Shown here piece after piece: positions 8,809-16,870 of a DNA stretch of 35,245 nt; position 1 is the first letter of the stretch; every line of letters begins with the position of its first letter. A program made the translations under genes and the position numbers. The notes beneath the pieces are model-generated. The model was not told where the DNA came from and made no database searches. It saw only the letters and a program-made list of their open reading frames with translations. Origin of the DNA: an uncultured Lentisphaerota bacterium. Lineage in GTDB: Bacteria; Verrucomicrobiota; Lentisphaeria; Oligosphaerales; CAITYL01. The stretch covers positions 1 through 35,245 of the forward strand of contig CAITSE010000271.1 in assembly GCA_903894975.1 (NCBI GenBank), given 5' to 3'.

Positions 8809-9717
8809 TTACGGGGCCAGGCGTTGTTTGAGGAATTCGAGGTAGGCGGGTTTGTCGGTCCAGGTCAGGGCGGCGTCCACGGGGTGGCCGGCGGGGTCTT
8901 CGCGGGTGAAGCCGTCGTTGGTGACGGTGAGGTTCAGGGTTTTCACGTTCAGCCACTGCCGGCTGAAGGCGAGGAACACCGCGACCGTATCGTAGAGGAC
9001 GGAGCTGGGTATGGACGGCGCCAGGCTGGCGACGGGGCGTTTCTCGTAGAACGAGCGCCAGATCTGCCAGCTTTCCCAGACCTCGCGGCAGAGCGGGTCT
9101 CGGCTGGCGGCCATGCGGTCGCAGAAGGCGGCGTCGAGGATGATGTCGCCGCAGGTGTCGAGCGGAGTGATGGTCTTGGGCCAGGGCGCGGAAAAGGTAC
9201 GGCGCGCGGCCTCGACGTCGCGGATGACGTTCCACTCGGCGGAACTGCCGGGCTTACCGCCGTACGCGACGGCGACGGAGCCGTGCATGCCGATGAAGCG
9301 CGCTTTCTGCGCGATCCGCGGTTCCAAGGCCAGGGCGTCGCCGATGTTGGTCAGCGGCGCGATGGCGATGACGGTCACCGGTTGCGGGCTCTGCATGATC
9401 GTTTCGACGATGGCGGCGGCGGCGTCCGGCTTCACGTTCGGATAGGATTCAAGTTTGTAGTCCGCCACCCAGGGCAGGATGGTGCGGTCGTAGGTGAAGT
9501 CGCCTTTGTCGCGGCCGATGGCCACGGGAATGTCGGTGCGTCCGGCGCTGGTGAGCAGGCGCGCGGCGATAGCGGCGCGGTAGCGGGTGTCGCCGGTGGC
9601 GGCGGTGACGAGCTTAAGGTCGAGCTCCGGGCTCTTGAGCAGCATGGCCAGCGCCCAGGAGTCGTCGATGTCGGTGCCGAGATCGGTGTCGAGGATGACG
9701 GGGATGGGAGCGGTCAT
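8809..9717 (-). CDS. Nucleoside hydrolase (IunH-like)
   Basis: This 302-residue protein of the inosine/uridine-preferring nucleoside hydrolase family cleaves the N-glycosidic bond of ribonucleosides to give base and ribose. The calcium- and ribose-binding N-terminal cluster reads VILDTDLGTDIDDSWAL (D10, D12, D16, D18, D19). SAEWNVIRDVEAA supplies the conserved Glu-Trp-Asn region, and a late Asp in LYDTVAV completes the metal site. There is no signal peptide. The variant DTDxGxDxDD motif is common in the environmental branch of the family, whose substrates are often untested. It is divergent from the AraC-type regulator, which is a plausible controller, and is followed by the URO-D-like pseudogene. 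Confidence 0.9.
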   Translation of the reverse strand: MTAPIPVILDTDLGTDIDDSWALAMLLKSPELDLKLVTAATGDTRYRAAIAARLLTSAGRTDIPVAIGRDKGDFTYDRTILPWVADYKLESYPNVKPDAAAAIVETIMQSPQPVTVIAIAPLTNIGDALALEPRIAQKARFIGMHGSVAVAYGGKPGSSAEWNVIRDVEAARRTFSAPWPKTITPLDTCGDIILDAAFCDRMAASRDPLCREVWESWQIWRSFYEKRPVASLAPSIPSSVLYDTVAVFLAFSRQWLNVKTLNLTVTNDGFTREDPAGHPVDAALTWTDKPAYLEFLKQRLAP

Positions 9718-9786
9718 GGGCGGGCCTTGGGGTTGTGGGTGCGACGGTGTGGTGCTGCCGCAACCGGTGCGATAGCGTTCAAAATT

Positions 9787-9890
9787 TATTCGCGTTCATT
9801 GGCGTTCATTAGCGGTTAAAATATAAAAGGTTATATGATTGTGCCATAAAAATATATTTCTGCTTTTTGAACCGCGAATGAACGCGAATA
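9787..9890. repeat. Asymmetric inverted word repeat between nucleoside hydrolase and araC-type gene
   Basis: Bases 9787-9800 are a perfect reverse complement of 9877-9890, and 9812-9817 of 9870-9875. Between the paired blocks the left arm has one extra copy of the 10-base word (GGCGTTCATT), which the right arm lacks. The stretch between the arms is unusually AT-rich. Unlike most such pairs in this window, this one lies between divergent genes, so it cannot be a simple terminator for either. Confidence 0.6.
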
Positions 9891-9964
9891 CTATCCCTGT
9901 TTGATTTTTAAACGGACGGTTCATCTCATGAAGAGTACATTACAACGAATAAACCTGCCTGTAA

Positions 9965-10810
9965 ATGGATGAAACCATGATAAAACAGCATGAAACGCTG
10001 AAAGTGGCGGAAGCCGCCGCACCCTCCGGTTCACTTCGCGGCCGCGCCGGCTGCCGGCTGCTTTCCGCCGGGCGGTTTGCCGGGACGCACGACGTCCCTT
10101 GGCATACGCACGAGGGGGATGAGATTATTCTGGTGACCGAGGGACGGTGCGCGATGTCGGCCGGGCGCGACCGCTGGTTCGAGGGTGCCGCCGGCACCCT
10201 GTATGTCCTGCCGCGCGGCGCCGAGCAGTATCACCGGAGCCATGAATTCACGCGGGATATTTACCTGGTTTTTCAGGCGCCGGCCGGCCTGTTCGACAGG
10301 ACCGCGCGCATCCTGCAGGTGTCATTGGCCGGTTTGTGCGCCCGGCTTTTCACCGAGATCAGCGCCCTGCATCTTGGCCCGGCCGCCGGCGAAGCCGTCG
10401 CGGTGGCGGACGCGCTGCTTCTGGCCCTGCTGGAGGAACTCAACCGCGAAGAGCACCGTCTGAGTCGCACCCGTTCCCGGCATCCCGCGCTGCAGCGGGC
10501 CGTAGATTTCCTGGAAGGCTCTCTGGGCCGGACTCTGACCGTGCCGGAACTCGCCCGGCGGGCCGCCGTGTCCCCCAGCCACCTGAACGCGTTGTTCCGG
10601 AAAGAGTTTGGCTGCGCCCCGCTCAAGCTGCACATGAAATGGCGGCTGGAGCATGCCGCGCGCCTGCTCAGCGGCCGCATGCACGGCGTCAAGGAGGCCG
10701 CCGCCGCCGCGGGCTTCGCGGACCCCAACTACTTTATCCGTATGTTCCATCGCCGGTTTGGCCAACCCCCGGTCCGTTGGCAGAGGGTCTCCGACCCGTT
10801 TCCGGTTTGA
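9965..10810 (+). CDS. AraC-family transcriptional regulator
   Basis: This 281-residue regulator has an N-terminal cupin-like sensor half (about residues 25-110; HTHEGDEIILVTEGR is the typical cupin segment). Its C-terminal AraC DNA-binding domain (about 180-275) holds two helix-turn-helices: LTVPELARRAAVSPSHLNALFRKEFG, then VKEAAAAAGFADPNYFIRMFHRRFGQPPVRW. Such proteins usually sense a sugar or related metabolite. The divergent nucleoside hydrolase gene across a 247-bp gap is the most obvious target; that is inference. Two start codons are possible, 9965 and 9977, and neither has a strong Shine-Dalgarno site. Confidence 0.92.
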   Translation: MDETMIKQHETLKVAEAAAPSGSLRGRAGCRLLSAGRFAGTHDVPWHTHEGDEIILVTEGRCAMSAGRDRWFEGAAGTLYVLPRGAEQYHRSHEFTRDIYLVFQAPAGLFDRTARILQVSLAGLCARLFTEISALHLGPAAGEAVAVADALLLALLEELNREEHRLSRTRSRHPALQRAVDFLEGSLGRTLTVPELARRAAVSPSHLNALFRKEFGCAPLKLHMKWRLEHAARLLSGRMHGVKEAAAAAGFADPNYFIRMFHRRFGQPPVRWQRVSDPFPV

Positions 10811-10819
10811 ACGGTGCGG

Positions 10820-10937
10820 CTCCCACTGGGAGAGGGGGCGTCCCGCCCCCTTTCTGGGAAAGTGGGCATCTTGCCCGCTAACCCGGGGGGCGGGTGTCCA
10901 CACCCGGCAACACCGGCCGGCGGGCTTCCAGCCTGCC
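10820..10937. repeat. Array of short hairpins at a 28-29-bp pitch
   Basis: Four hairpins follow each other: 10834-10850, 10862-10878, 10891-10906 and 10919-10937. Their starts are 28, 29 and 28 bp apart. Each is a 7-8-bp stem around a tiny loop (TCC, TCT, CC, TCC). The stem sequences differ completely, yet each arm matches its partner (one G-T and one C-T exception). A smaller hairpin, CTCCC-ACT-GGGAG, precedes them at 10820-10832. The array fills the gap between the convergent ends of the araC-type and M32 peptidase genes. Confidence 0.7.
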
Positions 10938-10959
10938 GAATCCGCTGGAATTTGAAAGG

Positions 10960-12480
10960 TTAAAAACGATAGAGCGGTTGGAATTTTTCCTTTAAGTAGG
11001 CCAGGAACGGTTCGCTGCTCAGCTCCCGTCCCGTCACCTTCCGGCAGAGGTCGCCGGCGCGGTAAGATTGACCGTGCTCATGGATGGTTTTGTTCAGCCA
11101 ATTCTTCAACGGCGCGAAGTCGCCCTGTTCAAAGCGGGAATCTAACTCGCCCAGGTCCCGGCTGGCGGCGGCGAAAAACTGTGCGGAATAAAGGTTGCCG
11201 AGGGTGTAGGTGGGGAAATACCCGAAGCTGCCGTGGCTCCAGTGCACGTCCTGCAGGCAGCCCATGGCGTTGTCGGGCGGAGTGACGCCCAGGTATTTCC
11301 GCACGGCCTCATTCCAGGCGGCGGGAACGTCGGCGGCCTTTAAGTCCCCGGATATGAGGGAGGTTTCGATATCAAAGCGGAAGGCGATGTGGAGGTTGTA
11401 CGTCACTTCGTCCGATTCGGTGCGGATCAGGGACGGCGCCGAGTGGTTGATGGTGAAATGGAAAGTCTCCAGGGAAATATCGTCGAACGTGCCAGGGAAG
11501 GCCTTTTGCAGTTCGGGGAAGAAGTGCGTCCAGAACGGCAGGCTGCGGCCCACCAGGTTTTCCCAGAGGCGCGATTGAGATTCGTGGATGCCCAGGGATA
11601 CCGCCGCCGCCCGGGGCGTGCCGTAGCGGCCGTCGCCGCCGGGCAGTCCCTGATCATAGATTCCGTGGCCGGCTTCGTGCAGGGTGCTGAAAAAGGAGTT
11701 TTCGAAATTGGCTTCCTCGAACCGGGTGGTGATACGGGTGTCGGCAGGCCCCAGGCCGGTCGTGAACGGGTGGGCGGAAACGTCGATGCGGCCCCGGTCA
11801 AAATCGAAGCCGATGGCGTTGGCCAGCTTGCGGCAGAACGCCTGCTGAGCGGGAATGGCGCAGGGGCGTTTCAGGATCGCAAGATCAGGCTGGCGTTTGG
11901 CCGTCGTGATCCTGGTCACCATTTCCGAAAGCCGTTGCTTCAAAGGCGGAAAAAGGCGGTTCAACTGCGCGGTGGTGAGCCCCGGTTCATAGTCCTCCAG
12001 AAGCGCGTCGTAGGGGTGTTCACGGTAGCCGTAACATTCGGCGGTCTGCCGGGTCAGGGCGACGATCTTTTCCAACCAGGGTTGGAACCGGGCGAAGTTG
12101 TTTTCCCGGCGGGCCGCCACCCACTCCACCTGGGCGTTGTCGGTGACGCGAGCCAGTTCCTCCACCAGTTTTTGCGGCAGTTTCCGGGCCCGGTCGTAGG
12201 AACGGCGCCATTCCCGCACGTTCACCGCGGCGTCGCCCAGGGGTTCGGCGGCGAAGGCAGGGGAGGCTTCGGCCTGTGCGAGCCATTCTCCGACCGTGGG
12301 ATCGGTAAATTTTTGGTGGATCATTCCCGCCAGCAGCGAACTCTGTTCGGCCCGGTAGGCCGCGTTGGCGGCGGGCATGTAGACCTCCCGGTCCCAGCCC
12401 AGGATCCCGGCCGTACTGCCCAGCAGCGTGATCTCCTGCATCCGGCGGAATAATTCGTCGTAGGCTTGTTCAGGGGTCAT
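10960..12480 (-). CDS. M32 family metallocarboxypeptidase (thermostable carboxypeptidase 1 type)
   Basis: This 506-residue protein is full length for the M32 family (Taq/Pfu carboxypeptidases), cytoplasmic zinc enzymes that remove C-terminal residues from peptides. The zinc site is HEAGH at H268-H272 in TLHEAGHGIYDQGLP. The second family motif, HESQSRLWEN, follows about 30 residues later. HPFTTGLGPADTRITTRF just before the zinc site is also characteristic. There is no signal peptide. GAGGA lies 8 nt before the start. It stands alone, convergent with the araC-type gene and with a repeat-rich gap behind its start. General peptide turnover is its likely role. Confidence 0.95.
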   Translation of the reverse strand: MTPEQAYDELFRRMQEITLLGSTAGILGWDREVYMPAANAAYRAEQSSLLAGMIHQKFTDPTVGEWLAQAEASPAFAAEPLGDAAVNVREWRRSYDRARKLPQKLVEELARVTDNAQVEWVAARRENNFARFQPWLEKIVALTRQTAECYGYREHPYDALLEDYEPGLTTAQLNRLFPPLKQRLSEMVTRITTAKRQPDLAILKRPCAIPAQQAFCRKLANAIGFDFDRGRIDVSAHPFTTGLGPADTRITTRFEEANFENSFFSTLHEAGHGIYDQGLPGGDGRYGTPRAAAVSLGIHESQSRLWENLVGRSLPFWTHFFPELQKAFPGTFDDISLETFHFTINHSAPSLIRTESDEVTYNLHIAFRFDIETSLISGDLKAADVPAAWNEAVRKYLGVTPPDNAMGCLQDVHWSHGSFGYFPTYTLGNLYSAQFFAAASRDLGELDSRFEQGDFAPLKNWLNKTIHEHGQSYRAGDLCRKVTGRELSSEPFLAYLKEKFQPLYRF

Positions 12481-12821
12481 GGGGCATCCTCAAATTCGGC
12501 AATTGGTTTATTTCCATTGGGGTCAATCCGCCGACCCTCTGGATCTCTTACGTTTTCGATTGATCGGAGCGCTGAAGGCGCGGTTCCATAATAGCCTGGG
12601 GCAACGCCCCAGGTTGAAGTGAAAATGAGACCGGAGCCCTGTAGGGGCGAACCATTTCGGGTTGCGTGAGCATGTTGTCGAATTTCTATGGGGCGCCCCT
12701 TCAGGGCTCAACCGGTGTGGTGACGGAAACCTGGGGCGACGCTACGCTCTGCCCCAGGCTGTTATGGTGCGCCCCGTTGGGGCTGAAAACGGGTGCACAT
12801 GTGCCTTTGGGATGGGGGACA
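12481..12821. repeat. 341-bp gap filled with REP-like hairpins of two alternating kinds
   Basis: Kind 1 has CCTGGGGC and GCCCCAGG arms: 12595-12613 with a 3-nt loop, and 12730-12758 with a 13-nt loop. Kind 2 has a GCCC(C)-type stem around 2-4 nt: about 12636-12648, about 12694-12706 and 12771-12783. The order is 1, 2, 2, 1, 2. A GCGC-TGAA-GGCGC hairpin lies near 12570. No convincing protein is encoded. These look like dispersed palindromic repeats. Confidence 0.6.
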
Positions 12822-13805
12822 TCATTTTATTCCGTCGTTGTAAAAGAGCTTTTGGCTTTTGGCCGGGGCGAGTTTTTCGTCGTCCGCGAGTAATTCGTGA
12901 CGACCATTCCAATAAGAGACGAGGCGGCCGTCGGGCGAGCCGCAGAGGCGGATATCTCCGCCCGAAGTCAATCCCTGTTCCGTGACCGAGCCCAGAGTCT
13001 TGGCCATGGCATCGATCCCGTTCTGGTAGCTCAGTCCGCCCTTGGCGTTCTGTTCAGGCAGATCCAGGCGGAGAATGCTTCCCCAGCCCGAACCGCCCAT
13101 CCGCTGAAGGCTGACATAGACCTTCGTCCGGCTCACGGCGAGGCATTCCACCCCGGTCTGCGTGGGCGTGCCGTCATAGGTTTCGCGTTTCGCCAGGGGC
13201 GCGTACCGGTAGGCGACCAGGGATGCCCTGACATAGGGTTTTTTGGCGTGGGGGTCTTCCGCTTCATATTCGATCCGGCCATGCCACACGTCGCCATCCG
13301 TGCTGAACAGGAACGAGCCATCCGGAAGATACGTTGGCGAGTTCAGGTCATTCCCGGGCGGGTAGCGGATGCCGACTTCGACCGCCGCCGCGGAACGAGA
13401 CCGCTTGTAAAAAAGTCGACTCCCGTTGCCGAGCAGCAGCACCTCGCCGGTTTTGACGTTGCACGCGACATTCTCGAACGTAACGCCTTTCGGCGCGGCT
13501 TCCACCCATTTTGCCCCGGCCTCGCCCGGCGTCCAGCGCCACAGGGCGTTCCTGGTGGCCAGGTACAGTTCCCCCGTCTCCGCCAGGGCCACGCCCTCGA
13601 TGACATCGTCCCTGCCGAGTTTCACCGTGACCGGGGTCACGGCGCCGGACGCCACGTCAATCCGGTCCAGCGCCCCGGACGGTTCCGACTTGGGGACATA
13701 GACCGCCTTCCCATCCGCGGAAAACGCCGACCCGCCCGCCCGCACCGTGCCGGACCAGGCAAGGACAATGCCACAAACCAAGAACCAAAACCTGCGACAC
13801 GTCAT
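12822..13805 (-). CDS. Secreted beta-propeller protein of unknown function
   Basis: This 327-residue protein starts with a signal peptide (TCRRFWFLVCGIVLAWSGTVRA, cleavage probably after VRA), so it is exported. The mature part has repeating strand-turn units such as GELYLATRNALWRW, GEVLLLGNGSRLF and GSFLFSTDGDVWHG. These are typical of six- or seven-bladed propellers of the SMP-30/YncE kind. I recognise no catalytic motif. The reading frame stays open far upstream, but the start at 13805 is chosen because GGGAG precedes it and the signal peptide begins there. The divergent neighbour is an ABC-F ATPase, which gives no functional clue. Confidence 0.7.
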   Translation of the reverse strand: MTCRRFWFLVCGIVLAWSGTVRAGGSAFSADGKAVYVPKSEPSGALDRIDVASGAVTPVTVKLGRDDVIEGVALAETGELYLATRNALWRWTPGEAGAKWVEAAPKGVTFENVACNVKTGEVLLLGNGSRLFYKRSRSAAAVEVGIRYPPGNDLNSPTYLPDGSFLFSTDGDVWHGRIEYEAEDPHAKKPYVRASLVAYRYAPLAKRETYDGTPTQTGVECLAVSRTKVYVSLQRMGGSGWGSILRLDLPEQNAKGGLSYQNGIDAMAKTLGSVTEQGLTSGGDIRLCGSPDGRLVSYWNGRHELLADDEKLAPAKSQKLFYNDGIK

Positions 13806-13894
13806 CACCGCGGCTCCCAGGTTCAACAGACAATCAACCGGCAGGGAAGAATGTATCACTTGCGCCATTTCTATGCGTTCTTTTGCGGCAAAAA

Positions 13895-13921
13895 ATCTGC
13901 GGGCATCTGCGAAATCTGCGG
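13895..13921. repeat. Three-copy ATCTGCG word array, single arm
   Basis: ATCTGC occurs at 13895, 13905 and 13914, so the period is 10 then 9 bases. A CGTTCTTTTGCGG-type word lies just before. No inverted mate is visible in the gap. It lies between the divergent propeller and ABC-F genes. Confidence 0.5.
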
Positions 13922-14000
13922 AAAAACTTCCGGGGTGTTTCACGCGTTTTCTTCTTTCCCGCCGCGAGGTTCGGCCAAAGCGTGGTAAATTAACGGGCTC

Positions 14001-15974
14001 ATGATTGACTTTCAGCATGTCAGCAAGCAGTTTGGCACGCAGTTCGTGCTGGACGACGTCAGTTTCCGGATTCATCCCGGGGAGCGCGTCGGCATTGTCG
14101 GCCCCAACGGCGCCGGCAAATCCACGCTGTGCGCCCTGATCACGGGCGATATCAGCCTGGACAAGGGCGAGATCATGGTTCCCAAGAACCTGCGTCTCGG
14201 GCACTTGCGCCAGCAGCTCCGGCCCGATCAGGTGACGGCATCGCTCCTGGAATATGCGGAAAACGCCGTGCCGCAGGTGGCGGCGCTGGAGCATGAAATC
14301 CATGAACTGGAAATGGGGCTGCCGACCCTGGCAGAGGTGGAGCGCGAGCGCGCGCTGAAACGCCTGGGTCATGCCCAGACCGAGTTCGAACATCTCGGCG
14401 GCTACACGCTCCGGCACCGGGCCCAGGCCATTCTCGGCGGACTCGGCTTCGCCCCGGCCGCGGACAGCCGCCCGTTCCGCGAGTTCAGCGGCGGCTGGCA
14501 GATGCGCGCCGAACTCTCCCGCGTCCTGCTCGCCGATCCCGATGTGTTGATTCTGGACGAACCGACGAACTTCCTGGACGTGCCCGCCGTGGAATGGCTC
14601 CGCGATTATCTGCGCGAATTCCGCGGCACGCTCCTGCTCATCGCGCATGACCGCTACCTGCTCAATTCCCTGACCGAGGTCACGCTGGAAGTGGCCGGCT
14701 CCAAGGCGGTGCGCTACCCCGGCAATTACGATCATTACATCGAGGCGCGCCGGCTCCGGCACGACCAGATGGCCGCGGCCAAGGCGAACCAGGACCGCAA
14801 ACGTGAACAGCTCGAACGTTTTGTGGAGCGATTCAAGGCCAAGGCCTCCAAGGCCGCCCAGGCGCAGAGCCGGATGAAGCAGCTCGAAAAGCTCGAGGAG
14901 ATCGTGCTGCCCGAGGAGATCATTCACCCGCCGCACATCCGCCTGCCGCCGCCGCCGCATGCCGGAGCCGAGACGGTGCGCGTCGAGGACGCCGGCGTCA
15001 CCTACGACGGCCAGCGCTGGGTCCTGCGCCACCTGAACTTCCGTCTGGACCGCGGCGAGAAGGCCGCGCTCATCGGCCTCAACGGCATGGGCAAGACCAC
15101 GCTGCTGCGCACCATCTCCGGAAAGCTCTCCCTGAACGAGGGGAAAACCCTTCTCGGGCACCAGGTCGAGGTCGGCTATTTCTCGCAGGATTTCGTGGAC
15201 ACGCTGGATCCGGCGAACACGGTTTTTACCACGGCCCGCCGCGCCAATGCGGACGTGCCCGAAAAGGAACTTCGTTCCATTCTCGGCAGCTTCCGCTTCG
15301 GCGGCGAGGCCGTGGAAAAGACGGTGGAAGTTCTCAGCGGCGGCGAGAAATCACGTTTAGCCTTGCTGCGGTTGTTGTTGCGCCCGGCGAACTTTTTGAT
15401 TCTGGACGAACCGACTTCGCATCTGGACATTGCTTCGCGGGAGGCGTTGGAACGGGCGCTGCGCGAATATGAAGGCACCATGCTGCTGGTCAGCCATGAC
15501 ATCGAATTCGTCCGCCGCACCGCCACCACCATTTTCACGCTGACCCCGGATCGCGGTCTGACCCGGTACTACGGGGATTACGACTATTACCGGGCCAAGT
15601 CCGCCGCGGATGCGGCCAACGGCGGCGGCAGCGGTGGTGACGGCATGGAGGAGACTCCGACCGTGGCCGAGGAGAGGAAGGCGCGCAAGCGGGATGACGC
15701 GGCGCGCCGGAATGATCTTTACAAGAAGCGCCGCCCGCTCGAACGGAGGCTGGAGGAGGCGGAGAAGAAGGTAGAATCGCTCTCGACGGAGCAGGCGGAA
15801 CTGGTTCGGCAGATGGAAGAGTCCGTGCCGGAAACCGATTATGCCGCGGCCAGCAAACGGCTGGGCGAGATCCAGTTCGCGCTCAAGGTGGCCGAGGAAG
15901 CCTGGGAACTGGCCGCCATGGAACTCGAAAATCTCCTGGCCGGCAGTTCCGCCACGGACGGCGACCCGGAGTGA
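14001..15974 (+). CDS. ABC-F family ATPase
   Basis: This 657-residue protein has two ABC ATPase domains on one chain and no membrane segments, the hallmark of ABC-F proteins. These act on ribosomes (translation factors, some giving antibiotic resistance). Domain 1 has Walker A GPNGAGKST (34-42), a degenerate signature FSGGWQMRAELSR and Walker B LILDEPTNFLD. The inter-domain linker is rich in Lys, Arg and Gln (about residues 240-300). Domain 2 has GLNGMGKTT, LSGGEKSRLAL and LILDEPTSHLD. A charged C-terminal coiled coil (about 550-650) resembles the Uup/YheS side of the family. Housekeeping translation is as likely as resistance. Confidence 0.95.
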   Translation: MIDFQHVSKQFGTQFVLDDVSFRIHPGERVGIVGPNGAGKSTLCALITGDISLDKGEIMVPKNLRLGHLRQQLRPDQVTASLLEYAENAVPQVAALEHEIHELEMGLPTLAEVERERALKRLGHAQTEFEHLGGYTLRHRAQAILGGLGFAPAADSRPFREFSGGWQMRAELSRVLLADPDVLILDEPTNFLDVPAVEWLRDYLREFRGTLLLIAHDRYLLNSLTEVTLEVAGSKAVRYPGNYDHYIEARRLRHDQMAAAKANQDRKREQLERFVERFKAKASKAAQAQSRMKQLEKLEEIVLPEEIIHPPHIRLPPPPHAGAETVRVEDAGVTYDGQRWVLRHLNFRLDRGEKAALIGLNGMGKTTLLRTISGKLSLNEGKTLLGHQVEVGYFSQDFVDTLDPANTVFTTARRANADVPEKELRSILGSFRFGGEAVEKTVEVLSGGEKSRLALLRLLLRPANFLILDEPTSHLDIASREALERALREYEGTMLLVSHDIEFVRRTATTIFTLTPDRGLTRYYGDYDYYRAKSAADAANGGGSGGDGMEETPTVAEERKARKRDDAARRNDLYKKRRPLERRLEEAEKKVESLSTEQAELVRQMEESVPETDYAAASKRLGEIQFALKVAEEAWELAAMELENLLAGSSATDGDPE

Positions 15975-15980
15975 GGGACA

Positions 15981-16022
15981 GGGCGGGGAGGGCGCGTACT
16001 CCGCTGATGAACTTGCCCGCCC
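15981..16022. terminator. Possible bidirectional GC hairpin between convergent genes
   Basis: GGGCGGG at 15981-15987 can pair with CCCGCCC at 16016-16022. It occupies the 52-bp gap between the ends of the ABC-F gene and the unknown membrane-protein gene. There is no U-run, so intrinsic termination is only a possibility. Confidence 0.3.
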
Positions 16023-16026
16023 CGGC

Positions 16027-16770
16027 CTATCGGATTTCCACTGAGGCCGCGGGATCCAGCGGGTTTTGGCGCACGGCCAGGGAGAACAGGTAGGGGAAGT
16101 TTTCCTTCAAGTGGGCCAGATACGCCAGCCATTCCGTGTAGAGCAGGGAATGCACCCGCTTGAGGTCTCCGGCCAGGTGTTCGGCGTCGTGCGGTGTGAG
16201 TTCCGCCACCTGGGGGCGCAGGCTCAGTTCCTCGGTCAGATGGAAGACCGCCCGGAGCAGGTCGGTGAAGGCGTCGTGCTCCAGGAGGTTGGGGTTTTCC
16301 AGCAGACTGAGCAGAAACGTCCGCTTTTCCAGGAGCAGGGCGCGCAGGGCGGGAAGATCACCGCGTCCGCAGTCCAAGGCCGGGGGGTGCTGCTTCAGCA
16401 TGCTCAGGACCCGGGAGAAATCTTTGGCGGTCCATTGGGTGGACACCCGCAGCAGATCGCGCACTTCCGGGCTGCGCGCATCAAAGGCCGCCAGGGCTTT
16501 CAGGAGCGGGTTGCCGCATTCACTGAAAAAGATGCCGATGGCCATGTTCATTTTCTGCAGGAGCGCGGTTTTTTCCCGCTGTTCCAGGAAGCGGTTGAGG
16601 ATGAACGTCACCAGCAACACCTGGATGGGGAGAAAGGCTAGGTCCTGCAACAGGTAGAAGACGGTGTCCTGGGTATGGTGAAACTCCCGGATCTGAATGG
16701 CGAAGATCACGGCTGAAACCGTCACCAGGCCGGCGGCAAAAATCGTCTGCGGGGAAGGCTTTTTCATCAT
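16027..16770 (-). CDS. Two-TM membrane protein of unknown function
   Basis: This 247-residue protein has two hydrophobic segments near the N-terminus (about residues 8-26 and 37-62) separated by a short loop. A mostly helical cytoplasmic tail of about 180 residues follows, rich in Leu, Glu, Arg and His. FLEQREKTALLQKMN after the second segment is amphipathic and may continue as a coiled coil. I recognise no enzyme motif or named family. It is divergent from the sialate O-acetylesterase gene (100 bp) and convergent with the ABC-F gene. The Shine-Dalgarno site is weak, and two adjacent ATGs are possible starts. Confidence 0.7.
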   Translation of the reverse strand: MMKKPSPQTIFAAGLVTVSAVIFAIQIREFHHTQDTVFYLLQDLAFLPIQVLLVTFILNRFLEQREKTALLQKMNMAIGIFFSECGNPLLKALAAFDARSPEVRDLLRVSTQWTAKDFSRVLSMLKQHPPALDCGRGDLPALRALLLEKRTFLLSLLENPNLLEHDAFTDLLRAVFHLTEELSLRPQVAELTPHDAEHLAGDLKRVHSLLYTEWLAYLAHLKENFPYLFSLAVRQNPLDPAASVEIR

Positions 16771-16870
16771 GCCAATATCTCTCTGCCGGGCGGGTTCGCC
16801 ATGCCTGGCTCTCTCCTGGCGCTATAGTTTCCTCTTTCAAGCCTTGCAGAATCCTGAGAGGAACGCGACC

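Noticed and set aside
12662-12985. Short open frames in the gap before the M32 peptidase gene
   Set aside because: They are translations of palindromic repeats with no ribosome-binding site.
13806-15161. N-terminal extension of the secreted propeller gene across the ABC-F gene
   Set aside because: The frame is open by chance; the signal peptide and Shine-Dalgarno site place the start at 13805.
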